DNA from: Thiogranum sp.
GTDB taxonomy: Bacteria; Pseudomonadota; Gammaproteobacteria; DSM-19610
Assembly: GCA_022340245.1 (NCBI GenBank)
Contig: JAJDOI010000082.1
Span: 1 to 34,915, forward strand
Length of the DNA: 34,915 bases
Direction: 5' to 3'
The position numbers and the translations under genes were made by a program. Positions 6,666 to 16,498 of this stretch are shown here, one piece after another. The first letter of the stretch is position 1. Every line of letters starts with the position of its first letter. A model generated the notes under the pieces. The model made no database searches. It saw only the letters and a list, made by a program, of their open reading frames with translations, and was not told the DNA's origin.

Positions 6666-8650
6666 CAGGCGTGTCCCCCGGCCGGCACTGCGCCACCGAC
6701 GGTACGCCGGTGCAGCAGGTGCCGGTAGCGCGGATCGCTGGCCGCCAACAGGCCGCCTGCCGCGATCAACAGACCGCCGAACCAGATCCAGCGCACCAGC
6801 GGCTTGTAATACAGCCGCAGGCTCCAGTCGCCGTTATCCAGCGGCTCACCCAGAGAGACGTAGAGATCGCGCATGAACCCGGCGTCGATACCTGACTCTG
6901 TCATGGGTTTTCGTTGCACCCGATAGACGCGTTTTTCGGGGTAGAGCACCGCCACCTCGGCGCCGTTGCGGGTAACTTGCAACGTGCCGCGGTGCGCCCG
7001 GTAGTTGGGCCCCTGCACGTCCTTCACACCATCGAAACGGAAGTCGTATCCGGCCACCTCAACGCTTTGCCCCGGACTCATGCGCTCGTCTTTTTCGATA
7101 TCGAACTGGGTCGCCACGGTGATACCGAGAATGAAAAACGCCACCCCCAGGTGGGCCAGCCACATGCCGTAATAGCTGCGCCCGCCACGCCCGGCGAGAT
7201 CCGTCCACAGGCTGGCGACGCCACCCTTGGCGCGCAGGCGCTGGCGCAACCCCATCAGCAACGTGGTCAGCAACCACACCGACAGGGCCAGCGCCAGGCC
7301 CAGCGCCCACGAGTCGCCGAGCAGCGGCAACGCCACAGCCAGACCGGCGCCCACACTGATCACCGCCGCCAGCCGCAGGCGCCCCAACAGCTCCGCGGGC
7401 GCCTGCTGCTTCCAGCGTGTCAGCGGACCGATGCCCATCAGTATCACCATCAATGGCATGAAGGTCACCAGCATGCTGTTGAACCAGGGAAAGCCCACCG
7501 ATATCTTGCCCCAGCCCAGGGCGTCATAGAGCAGCGGCGCGAGGGTACCGATCAGCACCAGCGCCGTCATCAGCACCAGCAGCACGTTGTTGCCCAGCAG
7601 GAAGCTTTCACGCGACACCGCGGCAAACCCGCCGCCGCGCGAGATATCCGGCGCACGCACCGCATACAGCAACAGCGAACCGCCTATCACCAGCAGCAGG
7701 AACATCAGGATGAACAGGCCGCGTGCGGGATCGGAAGCAAACGCGTGCACCGACGTCAGCACCCCGGAACGTACCAGGAAGGTCCCCAGCAGGCTGAGCG
7801 AAAAAGCCAGCAGCGCAAGCAACACGGTCCAGCGCCTGAAGGCACCGCGCTTCTCCGTAACGGCCAGCGAATGCACCAGCGCCGTACCGGCCAGCCACGG
7901 CATGAACGAGGCGTTCTCCACCGGGTCCCAGAACCACCAGCCGCCCCAGCCCAGTTCGTTGTAGGCCCACCAGCTGCCGAGCACAATACCGATAGTCAGG
8001 AACACCCAGGCCACCAGCGTCCAGGGGCGCGACCAGCGCGCCCAGGCGGCATCGAGGCGCCCGCCGATCAGCGCGGCGATGGCAAAGGAAAACGCCACCG
8101 ACATACCGACATAGCCCATGTACAGCATCGGCGGATGGATCGCCAGACCGGGGTCCTGCAGCAGCGGATTGAGTTCGCCGCCTTCGGCGGGTATCGGGAA
8201 CACCCGTTCGAACGGGTTGGAGGTGAACAACAGGAACGACAGGAAACCGATGCTGACCATGCCCATGACCGACAACACCCGCGCCAGCACCTCGTCGGGC
8301 AGGTGCCGACCGAACAGCGATACCGCCACCATCCAGCCGGACAGGATCAGCACCCACAGCAACAGCGAGCCCTCGTGGGCACCCCACACCGCGGATATCT
8401 TGTAAATCTCCGGCAGCTGCGTGTTACCGTGATTGGCCACGTACAGCACCGAGAAGTCATCCGCGAGGAACGCGTGCACCAGCGCTGCAAAGGACAGTGC
8501 CAGGAACAGGAACTGTCCCCAGGCGAGCGGCCGGGCCAGCGCCACCCAGGCCGGCGTGCGGGTGAAAGTACCGAGCAACGGCACCACGGCCAGCACCAGG
8601 GCCAGGCACAGTGCCAGAATCAGGGCAAAATGACCGAGTTCAGGAATCAT
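6665..8650 (-). CDS. ccmF: Heme lyase subunit CcmF
   Basis: CcmF is the large inner-membrane core of the heme lyase, which takes heme from holo-CcmE and attaches it to apocytochrome c. The 661-residue protein has about 14-15 hydrophobic segments. It carries the tryptophan-rich WWD signature GWGGWWFWDPVENASFMPWL (residues about 234-253) and conserved histidines such as IHPPMLYMGY (H172). A large periplasmic domain near the C-terminus (about 520-620) includes the GYDFRF and RAHRGTL segments. The length equals the family norm (about 640-670). The start ATG overlaps the ccmE stop as ATGA. Confidence 0.97.
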   Translation of the reverse strand: MIPELGHFALILALCLALVLAVVPLLGTFTRTPAWVALARPLAWGQFLFLALSFAALVHAFLADDFSVLYVANHGNTQLPEIYKISAVWGAHEGSLLLWVLILSGWMVAVSLFGRHLPDEVLARVLSVMGMVSIGFLSFLLFTSNPFERVFPIPAEGGELNPLLQDPGLAIHPPMLYMGYVGMSVAFSFAIAALIGGRLDAAWARWSRPWTLVAWVFLTIGIVLGSWWAYNELGWGGWWFWDPVENASFMPWLAGTALVHSLAVTEKRGAFRRWTVLLALLAFSLSLLGTFLVRSGVLTSVHAFASDPARGLFILMFLLLVIGGSLLLYAVRAPDISRGGGFAAVSRESFLLGNNVLLVLMTALVLIGTLAPLLYDALGWGKISVGFPWFNSMLVTFMPLMVILMGIGPLTRWKQQAPAELLGRLRLAAVISVGAGLAVALPLLGDSWALGLALALSVWLLTTLLMGLRQRLRAKGGVASLWTDLAGRGGRSYYGMWLAHLGVAFFILGITVATQFDIEKDERMSPGQSVEVAGYDFRFDGVKDVQGPNYRAHRGTLQVTRNGAEVAVLYPEKRVYRVQRKPMTESGIDAGFMRDLYVSLGEPLDNGDWSLRLYYKPLVRWIWFGGLLIAAGGLLAASDPRYRHLLHRRTVGGAVPAGGHA

Positions 8651-9114
8651 AGTCCAGCCTCCTTCGCCTTGACGGCGGTCACGCCCTTGTCGTGCGCGTC
8701 TTTCAGCGATGCGGCGACTTCCGGCGGCATATATTTTTCGTCGTGCTTGGCCAGCACTTCGTCGGCGACAAACACACCGTCATCACGCATTTGTCCGTGA
8801 GCGACAATGCCCTGCCCCTCGCGGAACAGGTCGGGCAGGATACCGGTGTACTGGATGCTCACGGTTTTCTGCAGGTCGGTCACATCGAATTGCACCGTCA
8901 GCCCGTTGGGCAGGCGCTTCAGGCTGCCATCGGTTACCAGGCCACCGAGTCGGAACGGATGATGGGGCGGCGCCTTGCCCGCATTCACCTCGCTCGGCGA
9001 ATAGAAAAACATCAGGTTCTGGTTGAAGGCATTCAACGCCAGCGCCGCGGCGACGCCCACGCCGACCACAACCAGCAGAATCAGGTACAGGCGTTTTTTA
9101 CGTGCCGCTCTCAA
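8647..9114 (-). CDS. ccmE: Heme chaperone CcmE
   Basis: CcmE carries heme covalently in the periplasm between CcmC and CcmF. I place the start at TTG 9114: it follows AGGAG (9121-9125) by six bases, overlaps the ccmD stop as TTGA, and yields 155 residues, the usual size. A longer open frame upstream (to 9348) only shadows ccmD and ccmC. The N-terminus is short and basic (RAARKKR), followed by one membrane span (residues 10-29) and an OB-fold beta barrel. The heme-binding histidine is H124 in KHDEKYMPPEV, matching the H-x-x-x-Y form of most proteobacteria. The C-terminal tail is flexible and Lys/Ala-rich. Confidence 0.93.
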   Translation of the reverse strand: MRAARKKRLYLILLVVVGVGVAAALALNAFNQNLMFFYSPSEVNAGKAPPHHPFRLGGLVTDGSLKRLPNGLTVQFDVTDLQKTVSIQYTGILPDLFREGQGIVAHGQMRDDGVFVADEVLAKHDEKYMPPEVAASLKDAHDKGVTAVKAKEAGL

Positions 9115-9281
9115 GACTCTCTCCTCTCTCGTCGTTGCCGCCGCGCCAGCTGCACAAACAGCTTGCGGCGCTGCAGGATCGGCGCCACGACGTTGGCCAC
9201 CAGTACCACCAGCGCGATGGCGTAGGAACTCCAGACATAGACGGCATACCCGCCCATGTGAAAAAACTCTTGCAGGGTCAT
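9111..9281 (-). CDS. ccmD: Heme exporter accessory protein CcmD
   Basis: This 56-residue ORF runs from ATG at 9281 to TGA at 9113-9111 and is wedged between ccmC and ccmE. It begins MTLQEFFHMGGYAVYVWSSY, with the typical CcmD pattern of an N-terminal FFxMGGYAxYVWxxY. One membrane span follows (about 14-34), then a basic cytoplasmic tail (QRRKLFVQLARRQRRERRE). CcmD holds holo-CcmE to the CcmABC exporter and helps its release. The ATG overlaps the ccmC stop (ATGA), and its stop overlaps the TTG of ccmE, so the three are almost certainly translated together. Confidence 0.93.
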   Translation of the reverse strand: MTLQEFFHMGGYAVYVWSSYAIALVVLVANVVAPILQRRKLFVQLARRQRRERRES

Positions 9282-10015
9282 GAGATATCCACCAGTTCAC
9301 GCACCCACTGGGCGTTGCGCTCGCGTTGCAGGACTTCCACCCGTGCACGCATCAAGACCACCGTGGCGTAAAAAAGTTTAAATGCCACCGCCATCACCAG
9401 CAGCGGGATCAACATGCGCAGATCGATCGACGGTGCGCCGAACTTGGTCACCGTGGGTCCCTGGTGCAGGGTATTCCACCACTCCACCGAGTAGTGGATG
9501 ATGGGAATATTGACCACGCCGACAATCGCCAGTATTGCCGTGGCCCGCGCCGCGGTGCGCTTGTCCTCGACGGCGCTGTACAGGGCCATCACGCCCAGGT
9601 AGAGAAACAACAGAATCAGTTCCGAGGTAAGCCGCGCGTCCCACACCCACCAGGCACCCCACATCGGTTTGCCCCAGATCGAACCCGTCACCAGTGCCAG
9701 AAACGTAAACGAAGCGCCGATGGGCGCGCTGCTGATGGCGATGACCTCGGCCAGCTTCATATGCCAGATAAGACCGATAGCGCCGGCGACCGCCATGACG
9801 ATATAAATGAACAACGACATCCAGGCGCTGGGCACATGAATGAACATGATGCGGTAACTGTCACCCTGCTGGTAATCGGGCGGCGCAACCACCATGCCCT
9901 GGTAGAGCCCGATCAGCATCAATGCCGCACAGGCCGCCGCCAGCCAGGGAATCCAGCGCCCGGCAATGCGGTAGAAATGTTTTGGTGATCCCAGTTGGTG
10001 AAAGAAACGCAGCAT
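9278..10015 (-). CDS. ccmC: Heme-handling membrane protein CcmC
   Basis: CcmC receives heme and loads it onto CcmE. The 245-residue protein has six membrane spans. The periplasmic WWD motif is in GAWWVWDARLTSE (W122-D126). Conserved flanking histidines H60 (MFIHVPSAW) and H184 (NTLHQGP) are at the same numbers as the axial heme ligands of the E. coli protein. The length equals the family norm. It lies three bases after ccmB and overlaps ccmD. Confidence 0.97.
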   Translation of the reverse strand: MLRFFHQLGSPKHFYRIAGRWIPWLAAACAALMLIGLYQGMVVAPPDYQQGDSYRIMFIHVPSAWMSLFIYIVMAVAGAIGLIWHMKLAEVIAISSAPIGASFTFLALVTGSIWGKPMWGAWWVWDARLTSELILLFLYLGVMALYSAVEDKRTAARATAILAIVGVVNIPIIHYSVEWWNTLHQGPTVTKFGAPSIDLRMLIPLLVMAVAFKLFYATVVLMRARVEVLQRERNAQWVRELVDIS

Positions 10016-10018
10016 GGC

Positions 10019-10702
10019 TCAACTCAGACTGATTTTAAGGGCGGCCGCGGTGGCCAGTGGTGACAGACTCGTGGACAACACCAGCAGGGCCGTCAACAGC
10101 GACAGGTGCGCCACAATGGGCAGGCCCGCCCCGGCCGACTCCACGGCGTTGGCGGCGAATATCAGCACCGGGATATACAAAGGTAACACGAGCAGCGAGA
10201 GAATTACGCCTCCCCGGTGCAGGCCCACCGTCAGTGCCACGCCGATGGCACCGATCATGCTGAGCACCGGGGTGCCCAGTGCCAGCGTCACCAGCAGGGT
10301 CGAGATGCTGGCCGCCGGCAGATCCAGAAGCAAACCGAGCAGCGGTGCCACGATCAGCAGCGGCAACCCGGTGATCAGCCAGTGCGCGACAACCTTGGCC
10401 AGCACCAGGATCGACAGCGGTTGCGCACTGATAAGAAACTGCTCCAGCGAACCGTCCTCGAAATCCGAACGGAACACACTGTCCAGCGACAACATGGCCG
10501 CCAGCAACGCGGCAACCCAGATAATACCCGGCGCCACCTGGCGTAACAGTGCCGGGTCGGCACCGATGCCCAGCGGGAACAGGGTCGTCACCAGGACAAA
10601 AAACAGCAAGGGATTGATCATCTCCGTGCGACGCCGGTAAGCCAGCAGCAAATCCCGCCACAACAACAGTGCAAAGGCCCGACTGAGCGATGGTGTATTC
10701 AT
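10019..10702 (-). CDS. ccmB: Heme exporter membrane subunit CcmB
   Basis: CcmB is the integral membrane partner of the ABC ATPase CcmA. ATP hydrolysis by CcmAB releases holo-CcmE from CcmC. The 227-residue protein has six hydrophobic segments. The N-terminus is basic (LLWRDLLLAYRRR), and the hallmark FRSDFEDGSLEQ segment (about 77-88) and the motif LPLYIPVLIFAA (about 160-180) both match the family. The ATG overlaps the ccmA stop (ATGA), as expected for stoichiometric coupled translation. Confidence 0.96.
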   Translation of the reverse strand: MNTPSLSRAFALLLWRDLLLAYRRRTEMINPLLFFVLVTTLFPLGIGADPALLRQVAPGIIWVAALLAAMLSLDSVFRSDFEDGSLEQFLISAQPLSILVLAKVVAHWLITGLPLLIVAPLLGLLLDLPAASISTLLVTLALGTPVLSMIGAIGVALTVGLHRGGVILSLLVLPLYIPVLIFAANAVESAGAGLPIVAHLSLLTALLVLSTSLSPLATAAALKISLS

Positions 10703-11337
10703 GATGACAGGTCTATGCGAATGGTTTCAGCGTCGCCCAGTTGAACCTGGTGGTGCGAAGTGACCGCCAGCATACCACCGTGCGCGACATGATTGGAGAA
10801 CAGGGTCTCAACGATGGCGATGCCGCGACTGTCGAGCGACGTGAAGGGTTCGTCAAGAATCCACAGATTTGCGCGGGTTACCAGCAGTCTGGCCAACGCC
10901 AGGCGCCGCTGCTGCCCGGCAGAGAGATTTCTTGCCGCAACGTCGTCAAAACCCCACAACTCGACCTGCCGGAGCGCGTCTTCGATACTGGTGTCGAGGT
11001 TGGGCGCGGCCAGCCCGCGCGCCAGCTTGAGGTTCTCGAACGCGGTCAGATCGTGTTTCACGCCGTCTTTGTGGCCCACATAGGCGATATGCGTGTGGTA
11101 GTCCGGGCCGAGCCCGAATATGTCCTCGCCGTCCCAGCGGATCTCCCCCGCGTCCGGCTGGCGCATGCCGCACAGCAGACGCAAAAGCGAGGTCTTGCCG
11201 CTGCCGTTGCGCCCTTCCAGCAACAGCACCTGGCCCGATGACAGTCGGAAAGACAGATCCTCGAACAACGATCGGTCATCGCGCACACAGCCGAGCCCGC
11301 TTGCCTCGAGGCAAAATATTGCGCCGGTCCCGGTCAT
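10699..11337 (-). CDS. ccmA: Heme exporter ATP-binding subunit CcmA
   Basis: This is the ABC ATPase of the CcmAB complex. The Walker A motif is GRNGSGKTS (K48), the Q-loop region follows, the signature is LSAGQQRR, and Walker B is LWILDEPF with the D-loop after it. At 212 residues it is the usual length. The ATG at 11337 immediately abuts the TAG of ygiQ with no base between, so the two genes are probably co-transcribed and translationally linked. No separate promoter can be seen between them. Confidence 0.96.
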   Translation of the reverse strand: MTGTGAIFCLEASGLGCVRDDRSLFEDLSFRLSSGQVLLLEGRNGSGKTSLLRLLCGMRQPDAGEIRWDGEDIFGLGPDYHTHIAYVGHKDGVKHDLTAFENLKLARGLAAPNLDTSIEDALRQVELWGFDDVAARNLSAGQQRRLALARLLVTRANLWILDEPFTSLDSRGIAIVETLFSNHVAHGGMLAVTSHHQVQLGDAETIRIDLSS

Positions 11338-13503
11338 CTAGCGGCGCCCGGCTCCAGCGGTGTGCTTTGATTCCGGTTTCCCGTTGGTGGCATCCGGCAG
11401 GCCGGTATGCTGGGTACGAAAGGTCCGGCCTTTTTTTGCGCCCGGGCGTTTGCCACGCGATGCCTGCTCGCCGGTGCCTTTCGGTTGCCACGCCGGCACC
11501 AAGTGACGCTTGCCGTTACCGATCAGGTCTGCACGCCCCATGCGCTTGAGCGCCTCGCGCAACAGCGGCCAGTTATTGGCATCGTGATAGCGCAGGAAAG
11601 CCTTGTGCAGACGCCGCATCTTCAGCCCCTTTGGAACAGGAATGACCTCGCTCGCGCGGCGGATTTTGCGTAGTGGATTGCGGCCCGAGTGATACATGGC
11701 CGTGGCTGTCGCCATGGGCGACGGTAAAAAGGTCTGCACCTGGTCGGCACGGAAACCATTGCGCTTCAACCATACTGCGAGGTTCATCATGTCTTCGTCG
11801 GTGGTCCCGGGGTGTGCGGCGATAAAATACGGGATCAGGTACTGTTCCTTGCCGGCCTGTTGTGAATACTTGTCAAACAGCGTCTTGAACTCATAGTAGG
11901 CACCTATCCCGGGCTTCATCATTTTCGACAACGGGCCATCTTCCGTGTGCTCGGGTGCAATCTTCAGATAGCCGCCGACATGATGGCTAACCAACTCCCT
12001 GACGTACTCGGGCGATGTCACCGCCAGGTCATAACGCAGGCCGGAGGCCACCAGCACCTTCTTGATGCCGGGCAACTCGCGCACGCGCTTGTATAAACGG
12101 ATCAGCGGCGCATGGTCGGTGTTCAGATTGGAACAGATGCCCGGGTAGACGCACGACGGCCGGCGGCAGGCGGCTTCAATTTTCGGGCTCTTGCAGGCCA
12201 GCCGGTACATGTTGGCGGTCGGACCGCCCACGTCGGAAATAATGCCGGTAAACCCGGGCACGGTATCGCGGATGGTTTCGATCTCGCGCACAATCGAGTC
12301 TTCCGAGCGGCTCTGGATGATACGTCCTTCGTGTTCGGTGATCGAACAGAAGGTACAGCCGCCGAAACAGCCGCGCATAATGTTGACGGAAAAACGGATC
12401 ATCTCGTAGGCGGGGATGCGTGCCTGCCCGTAACCCGGGTGCGGCTGGCGCGTATAGGGCAGCTCGAACACCCGGTCCAGCTCCGTGGTGGTCAGGGGCA
12501 GCGGCGGCGGATTGAGCCACACATCCCGGCTGCCGTGACGCTGCACCAGCGGACGGGCGTTGCCCGGGTTGGTTTCCAGGTGCAGCACCCGTGAAGCGTG
12601 GGCATACAGGATCGGGTCGTTTTTTACCGCCTCGAAGGCTGGCATCCGGATAACGCTGCGTTCGCTGTCAATACGCACATGGCGCTGCAAGCGAACCACC
12701 TTTTGTCCCGGGCTGTCCGCAGTGCACCCGGGTTTGTTCTCACCGGGCTGCGCCGCGTACGGGTTCGGATGCGCATCGACGCTGCCCGGCTCATCGATAT
12801 CCTGTGAGTCTATTTCCGCCCAGCCCTCCGGCGTCTGCCTGCAGACAAAAGCCGTACCACGCACGTCGGTAATGGCGTCGATCGGCTCGCCCGCGGCGAG
12901 GCGATGGGCAATTTCGACAATCTGGCGCTCGCCGTTGCCGTAGACCAGCAGGTCCGCCTTGGCATCCATCAGCACCGATCGGCGCACCTTGTCGGACCAG
13001 TAGTCATAATGCGCAACGCGCCGCAGGCTGGCCTCGATGCCACCGATGATCAGCGGCACATCGGCGTGCGCCTCGCGACAGCGCTGCGCATACACCAGCA
13101 CCGAGCGGTCCGGCCGGCTGCCGCCGCGGCCGTCGGGTGTGTAGGCGTCGTCGGAGCGGATTTTGCGGTCTGCGGTGTAACGATTGACCATGGAGTCCAT
13201 ATTGCCGGCCGTCACGCCGAAAAACAGGTTCGGCTTGCCCAGCGCCGCGAAATCGCCCACCGATGTCCAGTCGGGCTGGGCAATGATACCGACGCGAAAA
13301 CCCTGCGCCTCCAGGACCCGGCCGATTACCGCCATACCGAAGCTGGGATGATCCACGTAGGCGTCGCCGGTGACCAGGATGATGTCGCAGGCATCCCAGC
13401 CCAGGTCATCCATTTCGGCACGCGAGCGCGGCAGTACCGGCGCGGTGCCGAAGCGCTGCGCCCAGTACGGACGATAGGAAAACAGTGGCTTTGCTGCCGG
13501 CAT
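11338..13503 (-). CDS. ygiQ: YgiQ-family radical SAM protein
   Basis: This is an uncharacterised radical SAM protein of the YgiQ family (formerly UPF0313). I choose ATG 13503, giving 721 residues and the family N-terminus ([14 protein letters not shown]); the open frame extends to 13734 but that part is not family-like. The order is an N-terminal B12-binding-like Rossmann region ([17 protein letters not shown], about 40-60), then the [4Fe-4S]-SAM motif CFGGCTFC (C379, C383, C386). A TIM-barrel core follows, and the C-terminus is disordered and basic (Lys/Arg/Gly-rich) as in homologues. The reaction is unknown. It heads the ccm operon, which is not the arrangement I know from other genomes, and an extended -10 promoter precedes it. 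Confidence 0.93.
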   Translation of the reverse strand: MPAAKPLFSYRPYWAQRFGTAPVLPRSRAEMDDLGWDACDIILVTGDAYVDHPSFGMAVIGRVLEAQGFRVGIIAQPDWTSVGDFAALGKPNLFFGVTAGNMDSMVNRYTADRKIRSDDAYTPDGRGGSRPDRSVLVYAQRCREAHADVPLIIGGIEASLRRVAHYDYWSDKVRRSVLMDAKADLLVYGNGERQIVEIAHRLAAGEPIDAITDVRGTAFVCRQTPEGWAEIDSQDIDEPGSVDAHPNPYAAQPGENKPGCTADSPGQKVVRLQRHVRIDSERSVIRMPAFEAVKNDPILYAHASRVLHLETNPGNARPLVQRHGSRDVWLNPPPLPLTTTELDRVFELPYTRQPHPGYGQARIPAYEMIRFSVNIMRGCFGGCTFCSITEHEGRIIQSRSEDSIVREIETIRDTVPGFTGIISDVGGPTANMYRLACKSPKIEAACRRPSCVYPGICSNLNTDHAPLIRLYKRVRELPGIKKVLVASGLRYDLAVTSPEYVRELVSHHVGGYLKIAPEHTEDGPLSKMMKPGIGAYYEFKTLFDKYSQQAGKEQYLIPYFIAAHPGTTDEDMMNLAVWLKRNGFRADQVQTFLPSPMATATAMYHSGRNPLRKIRRASEVIPVPKGLKMRRLHKAFLRYHDANNWPLLREALKRMGRADLIGNGKRHLVPAWQPKGTGEQASRGKRPGAKKGRTFRTQHTGLPDATNGKPESKHTAGAGRR

Positions 13504-13545
13504 AGACCAAAAAACCCTTTCTCTGATGAGGAATTCAGCCGGATC

Positions 13546-13555
13546 ATTATAACAG
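13546..13555 (-). promoter_or_regulatory. Extended -10 promoter for ygiQ-ccm
   Basis: On the minus strand TG-T-TATAAT fits an extended -10 element (TGn-TATAAT). It lies about 45 bases upstream of the ygiQ ATG. No good -35 is seen, as often holds for extended -10 promoters. Confidence 0.45.
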
Positions 13556-13651
13556 TTTGCCGGACGCCCGACCGCGCCTTGCGGCTCTCCGGGACAGTCT
13601 GGCCTATCAACTGATTCCGTGTATATTATGGTCCCCGAATGGAGGGCTTTT

Positions 13652-15193
13652 ATGGATATCCTGTTTTGCTCCAGTGAGGCATACCCGCTCATCAAAACGG
13701 GCGGCCTGGCGGACGTCAGCGGCAGTCTGCCCAAAGCGCTGCTGCAACTGGAACACGATATACGCCTGGTGTTACCGGCCTACCCCGCGGCGATCCAGCA
13801 AGCCGAGGGACTCAAGGAGGTCTCGCGACTCACCCTGAGCGGCTGTGACGATCCGGTCCGAATACTGCGCAGCCAGCTGCCTGACAGCGCGGTACCCCTC
13901 TACCTGGTCGATGCACCGTCGCTGTTCAACCGCCTGGGCAATCCCTACGTGCAGGCCGATGGCAGCGACTGGCCGGACAACGCCCAGCGTTTTGCCTTGT
14001 TCGCCCGCGCCTGCGTGGCGCTGGCGCTGGGACAGGCCGACCCGGCCTGGCGGCCGCAGGTGGTGCACTGCAACGACTGGCAGACGGGCCTGGTGCCGGT
14101 GCTGTTGTCTCAGGAAGCACAGCGCCCCGCAACTCTGTTCAGTATTCATAACCTGTCCTACCAGGGCCTGTTTCCTGCCGCCACCATGAAGGCCCTGGAG
14201 TTGCCCGATACGCTCTGGTCGATCGACGGCCTGGAGTTCTACAACATGCTGTCGTTCATCAAGGGCGGCATTGCCAATGCCGACTGGGTGACAACCGTCA
14301 GCCCGACCTACGCCACGGAAATTTGCGAGGAAGAATTCGGCTATGGCCTTGAAGGCCTGCTGCAATACCGCTCCGACCGCCTCACGGGCATCCTCAATGG
14401 CATCGACGCCGACATCTGGAATCCCGCTGCCGACCGCTGGATCGCGCGCCGCTACGATGTCCATACCCTGCAGAACAAACTGTTCAACAAGTTCACCTTG
14501 CAGCGCGACCACGACCTGCCGATCAGCTCCCAGCCGATGCTGCTGGGCTACGTCGGGCGGCTGGTGTCACAGAAGGGCGTGGATCTTGTTCTCGACATTA
14601 TCGACACCCTGCTCGAGCAGCCGGTGCAGCTGGTCATGCTGGGCAGCGGCGACCCCGCGCTGGAGGAACAGCTGCAGGCGGCGGCCCGGCGCTACCCCAA
14701 ACAGCTCTCTGTGACCGTCGGTTATGACGAACAGGCCGCCCACCGCATCGAGGCCGGCGCCGACGCCCTGCTGATGCCCTCGCGCTACGAACCCTGCGGC
14801 CTCAACCAGATGTACAGCCAGTTGTATGGCACCGTGCCAATCGTCAGGCGCACCGGCGGGCTGGCCGATACCGTGGTCGACTTCAACGAGCAAACGCTGG
14901 GCGATCACAGCGCCACCGGCTTCTGCTTCGACGAGGACAGCCCCGAGGCGCTGTTGGCCACCTGTCTGGGCGCCCTCAACCTGTTCCGCAATGACCGTGT
15001 CGACTGGTGGAAACTGGTCATCGCCGGCATGCACCGTGACTTTTCGTGGACCAGCAGCGCGGCCCGCTACAGCGAGCTGTACAAACAGGTCATACAACAC
15101 CCGGGAGAGGAAAGCCGCACAACAAGCCTCGACAGACCGACGGGCACGTCGCGGGCAAGCAGCGCGCAGCAGACCGGACAGCGGCTCCACTAG
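13652..15193 (+). CDS. glgA: Glycogen synthase (ADP-glucose, GT5)
   Basis: GlgA elongates alpha-1,4-glucan from ADP-glucose for glycogen storage. The start is ATG 13652, preceded by GGAGG at 13641-13645, giving 513 residues; an earlier in-frame ATG at 13619 would add eleven residues before the conserved N-terminus. The N-terminal glycosyltransferase half has [10 protein letters not shown] (K15, ADP-glucose contact). The C-terminal half has the [11 protein letters not shown] segment, and [21 protein letters not shown] carries the E-x7-E-type acid motif. The last about 30 residues are Ser/Thr/Arg-rich and lie outside the family domain. No other glycogen gene is adjacent. It converges on purT. 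Confidence 0.95.
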   Translation: MDILFCSSEAYPLIKTGGLADVSGSLPKALLQLEHDIRLVLPAYPAAIQQAEGLKEVSRLTLSGCDDPVRILRSQLPDSAVPLYLVDAPSLFNRLGNPYVQADGSDWPDNAQRFALFARACVALALGQADPAWRPQVVHCNDWQTGLVPVLLSQEAQRPATLFSIHNLSYQGLFPAATMKALELPDTLWSIDGLEFYNMLSFIKGGIANADWVTTVSPTYATEICEEEFGYGLEGLLQYRSDRLTGILNGIDADIWNPAADRWIARRYDVHTLQNKLFNKFTLQRDHDLPISSQPMLLGYVGRLVSQKGVDLVLDIIDTLLEQPVQLVMLGSGDPALEEQLQAAARRYPKQLSVTVGYDEQAAHRIEAGADALLMPSRYEPCGLNQMYSQLYGTVPIVRRTGGLADTVVDFNEQTLGDHSATGFCFDEDSPEALLATCLGALNLFRNDRVDWWKLVIAGMHRDFSWTSSAARYSELYKQVIQHPGEESRTTSLDRPTGTSRASSAQQTGQRLH

Positions 15194-15218
15194 CGGCGCG
15201 CCAGCGCACCCGCTGCTG

Positions 15219-16400
15219 CTACAAGCTGACGGCCACCTGGGCGGACGCGTTTTTCGCCTTTTCCAGCGCCGCCTCGAGCGATTCCGCCCTGGCCAGCAGC
15301 ACGCCCATGCGGCGCTGGCCACTGACCTCGGGTTTCCCGAACAATCGCAGCTGGGTATCAGGCTGCGCCAGCGCTTTTTCCAGCGCACCGAACTGAACCT
15401 CGCGCGACTCACCTTCCACCAGTACCACACTGGAAGCCGACGGCCCGTGAAAATGGATGTTCGGGATCGGCAGTCCCAGTATCGCCCTGGCGTGCAGGGC
15501 AAACTGCGACAGGTCCTGGGAGATCATGGTGACCATGCCGGTATCGTGCGGGCGCGGCGATACCTCGCTGAAAATCACCTCGTCCCCCTTGATAAACAGC
15601 TCGACACCGAATATGCCGCGACCGCCCAGTGCCTCGGTAATTTTTGCGGCGGTGTCCCTGGCGGCGGCCAGCGCCGGCGCGGACATCGGCTGGGGCTGCC
15701 AGGACTGTCGGTAGTCACCGTCGACCTGCAGGTGTCCGACAGGCTCGCAAAAGCTGGTGCCGCCGGCATGCCTGACGGTCAGCTGGGTGATCTCGTAGTC
15801 GAAGTCCACGAAACCCTCGACAATCACCTTGCCCGCGCCGCTGCGTCCGCCGGCCTGCGCATAACTCCACGCGGTATCGATGTCGGCGCGGGTTCTGAGC
15901 GTACTCTGACCTTTGCCGGACGAGCTCATGATCGGCTTCACCACGCAGGGCAGGCCGATCTCGGCAACCGCCTTGTCGAACTCCTCCCGCGTGGCGGCAA
16001 ACCGGTACGGCGAGGTTTTCAACCCCAGTTCCTCCGCCGCCAGCCGCCGAATGCCTTCGCGGTTCATGGTCAGACGGGCCGCTCTCGCGGTTGGAATCAC
16101 GTTAAAGCCTTCGGCCTCGAGTTCGACGAGCGTGTCGGTCGCGATAGCCTCGATTTCCGGCACGATATAGTGCGGCTGCTCCTGCTTGATGATGGCGTGC
16201 AGGGCGGCGCCGTCGAGCATGGACACCGTATAACTGCGGTGCGCGACCTGCATCGCCGGGGCATGGTCATAGCGGTCGAGCACGATCACCTCCACCCCGA
16301 GCCGTTGCAGCTCGATTACGACTTCCTTGCCGAGTTCGCCACCGCCGCAAAACAAAACGCGGGTTGCCGTTGCCGATAGAGGGGTACCGATTGATGTCAT
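15219..16400 (-). CDS. purT: Formate-dependent phosphoribosylglycinamide formyltransferase (GAR transformylase 2)
   Basis: PurT makes formyl-GAR from GAR, formate and ATP in purine synthesis, independently of folate. I choose ATG 16400 (393 residues) because AGGAG at 16408-16412 lies seven bases upstream; the ATG at 16406 would be too close to it. It has an N-terminal Rossmann part ([14 protein letters not shown]), an ATP-grasp domain ([12 protein letters not shown] for the nucleotide loop; [24 protein letters not shown] for metal binding and catalysis) and a C-terminal beta domain. Its length matches E. coli PurT (392). It appears to be a single-gene unit, with a TATAAT 30 bases upstream. 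Confidence 0.96.
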   Translation of the reverse strand: MTSIGTPLSATATRVLFCGGGELGKEVVIELQRLGVEVIVLDRYDHAPAMQVAHRSYTVSMLDGAALHAIIKQEQPHYIVPEIEAIATDTLVELEAEGFNVIPTARAARLTMNREGIRRLAAEELGLKTSPYRFAATREEFDKAVAEIGLPCVVKPIMSSSGKGQSTLRTRADIDTAWSYAQAGGRSGAGKVIVEGFVDFDYEITQLTVRHAGGTSFCEPVGHLQVDGDYRQSWQPQPMSAPALAAARDTAAKITEALGGRGIFGVELFIKGDEVIFSEVSPRPHDTGMVTMISQDLSQFALHARAILGLPIPNIHFHGPSASSVVLVEGESREVQFGALEKALAQPDTQLRLFGKPEVSGQRRMGVLLARAESLEAALEKAKNASAQVAVSL

Positions 16401-16429
16401 GCCCATGCTCCTGAGTGAGTCAGCGGGTG

Positions 16430-16435
16430 ATTATA
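16430..16435 (-). promoter_or_regulatory. Possible -10 box for purT
   Basis: A perfect TATAAT lies on the minus strand 29 bases before the chosen purT ATG, leaving a short leader with the AGGAG site. No good -35 at 16-18 bases is visible. Confidence 0.35.
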
Positions 16436-16498
16436 AGACACTCCGCTATCTGTGGCCCCTCCCGGTACCGGCATGCCCGCTGGTACGCTGGCGCTTGA

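Noticed and set aside
6914-8800. 628-codon plus-strand open frame opposite ccmF
   Set aside because: It is Gln/His/Arg-rich without any domain and is antisense to the clearly recognised ccmF.
9115-9348. Upstream extension of ccmE to 9348
   Set aside because: The extra residues are antisense-like in character, overlap ccmD and ccmC, and the TTG at 9114 has a proper ribosome site.
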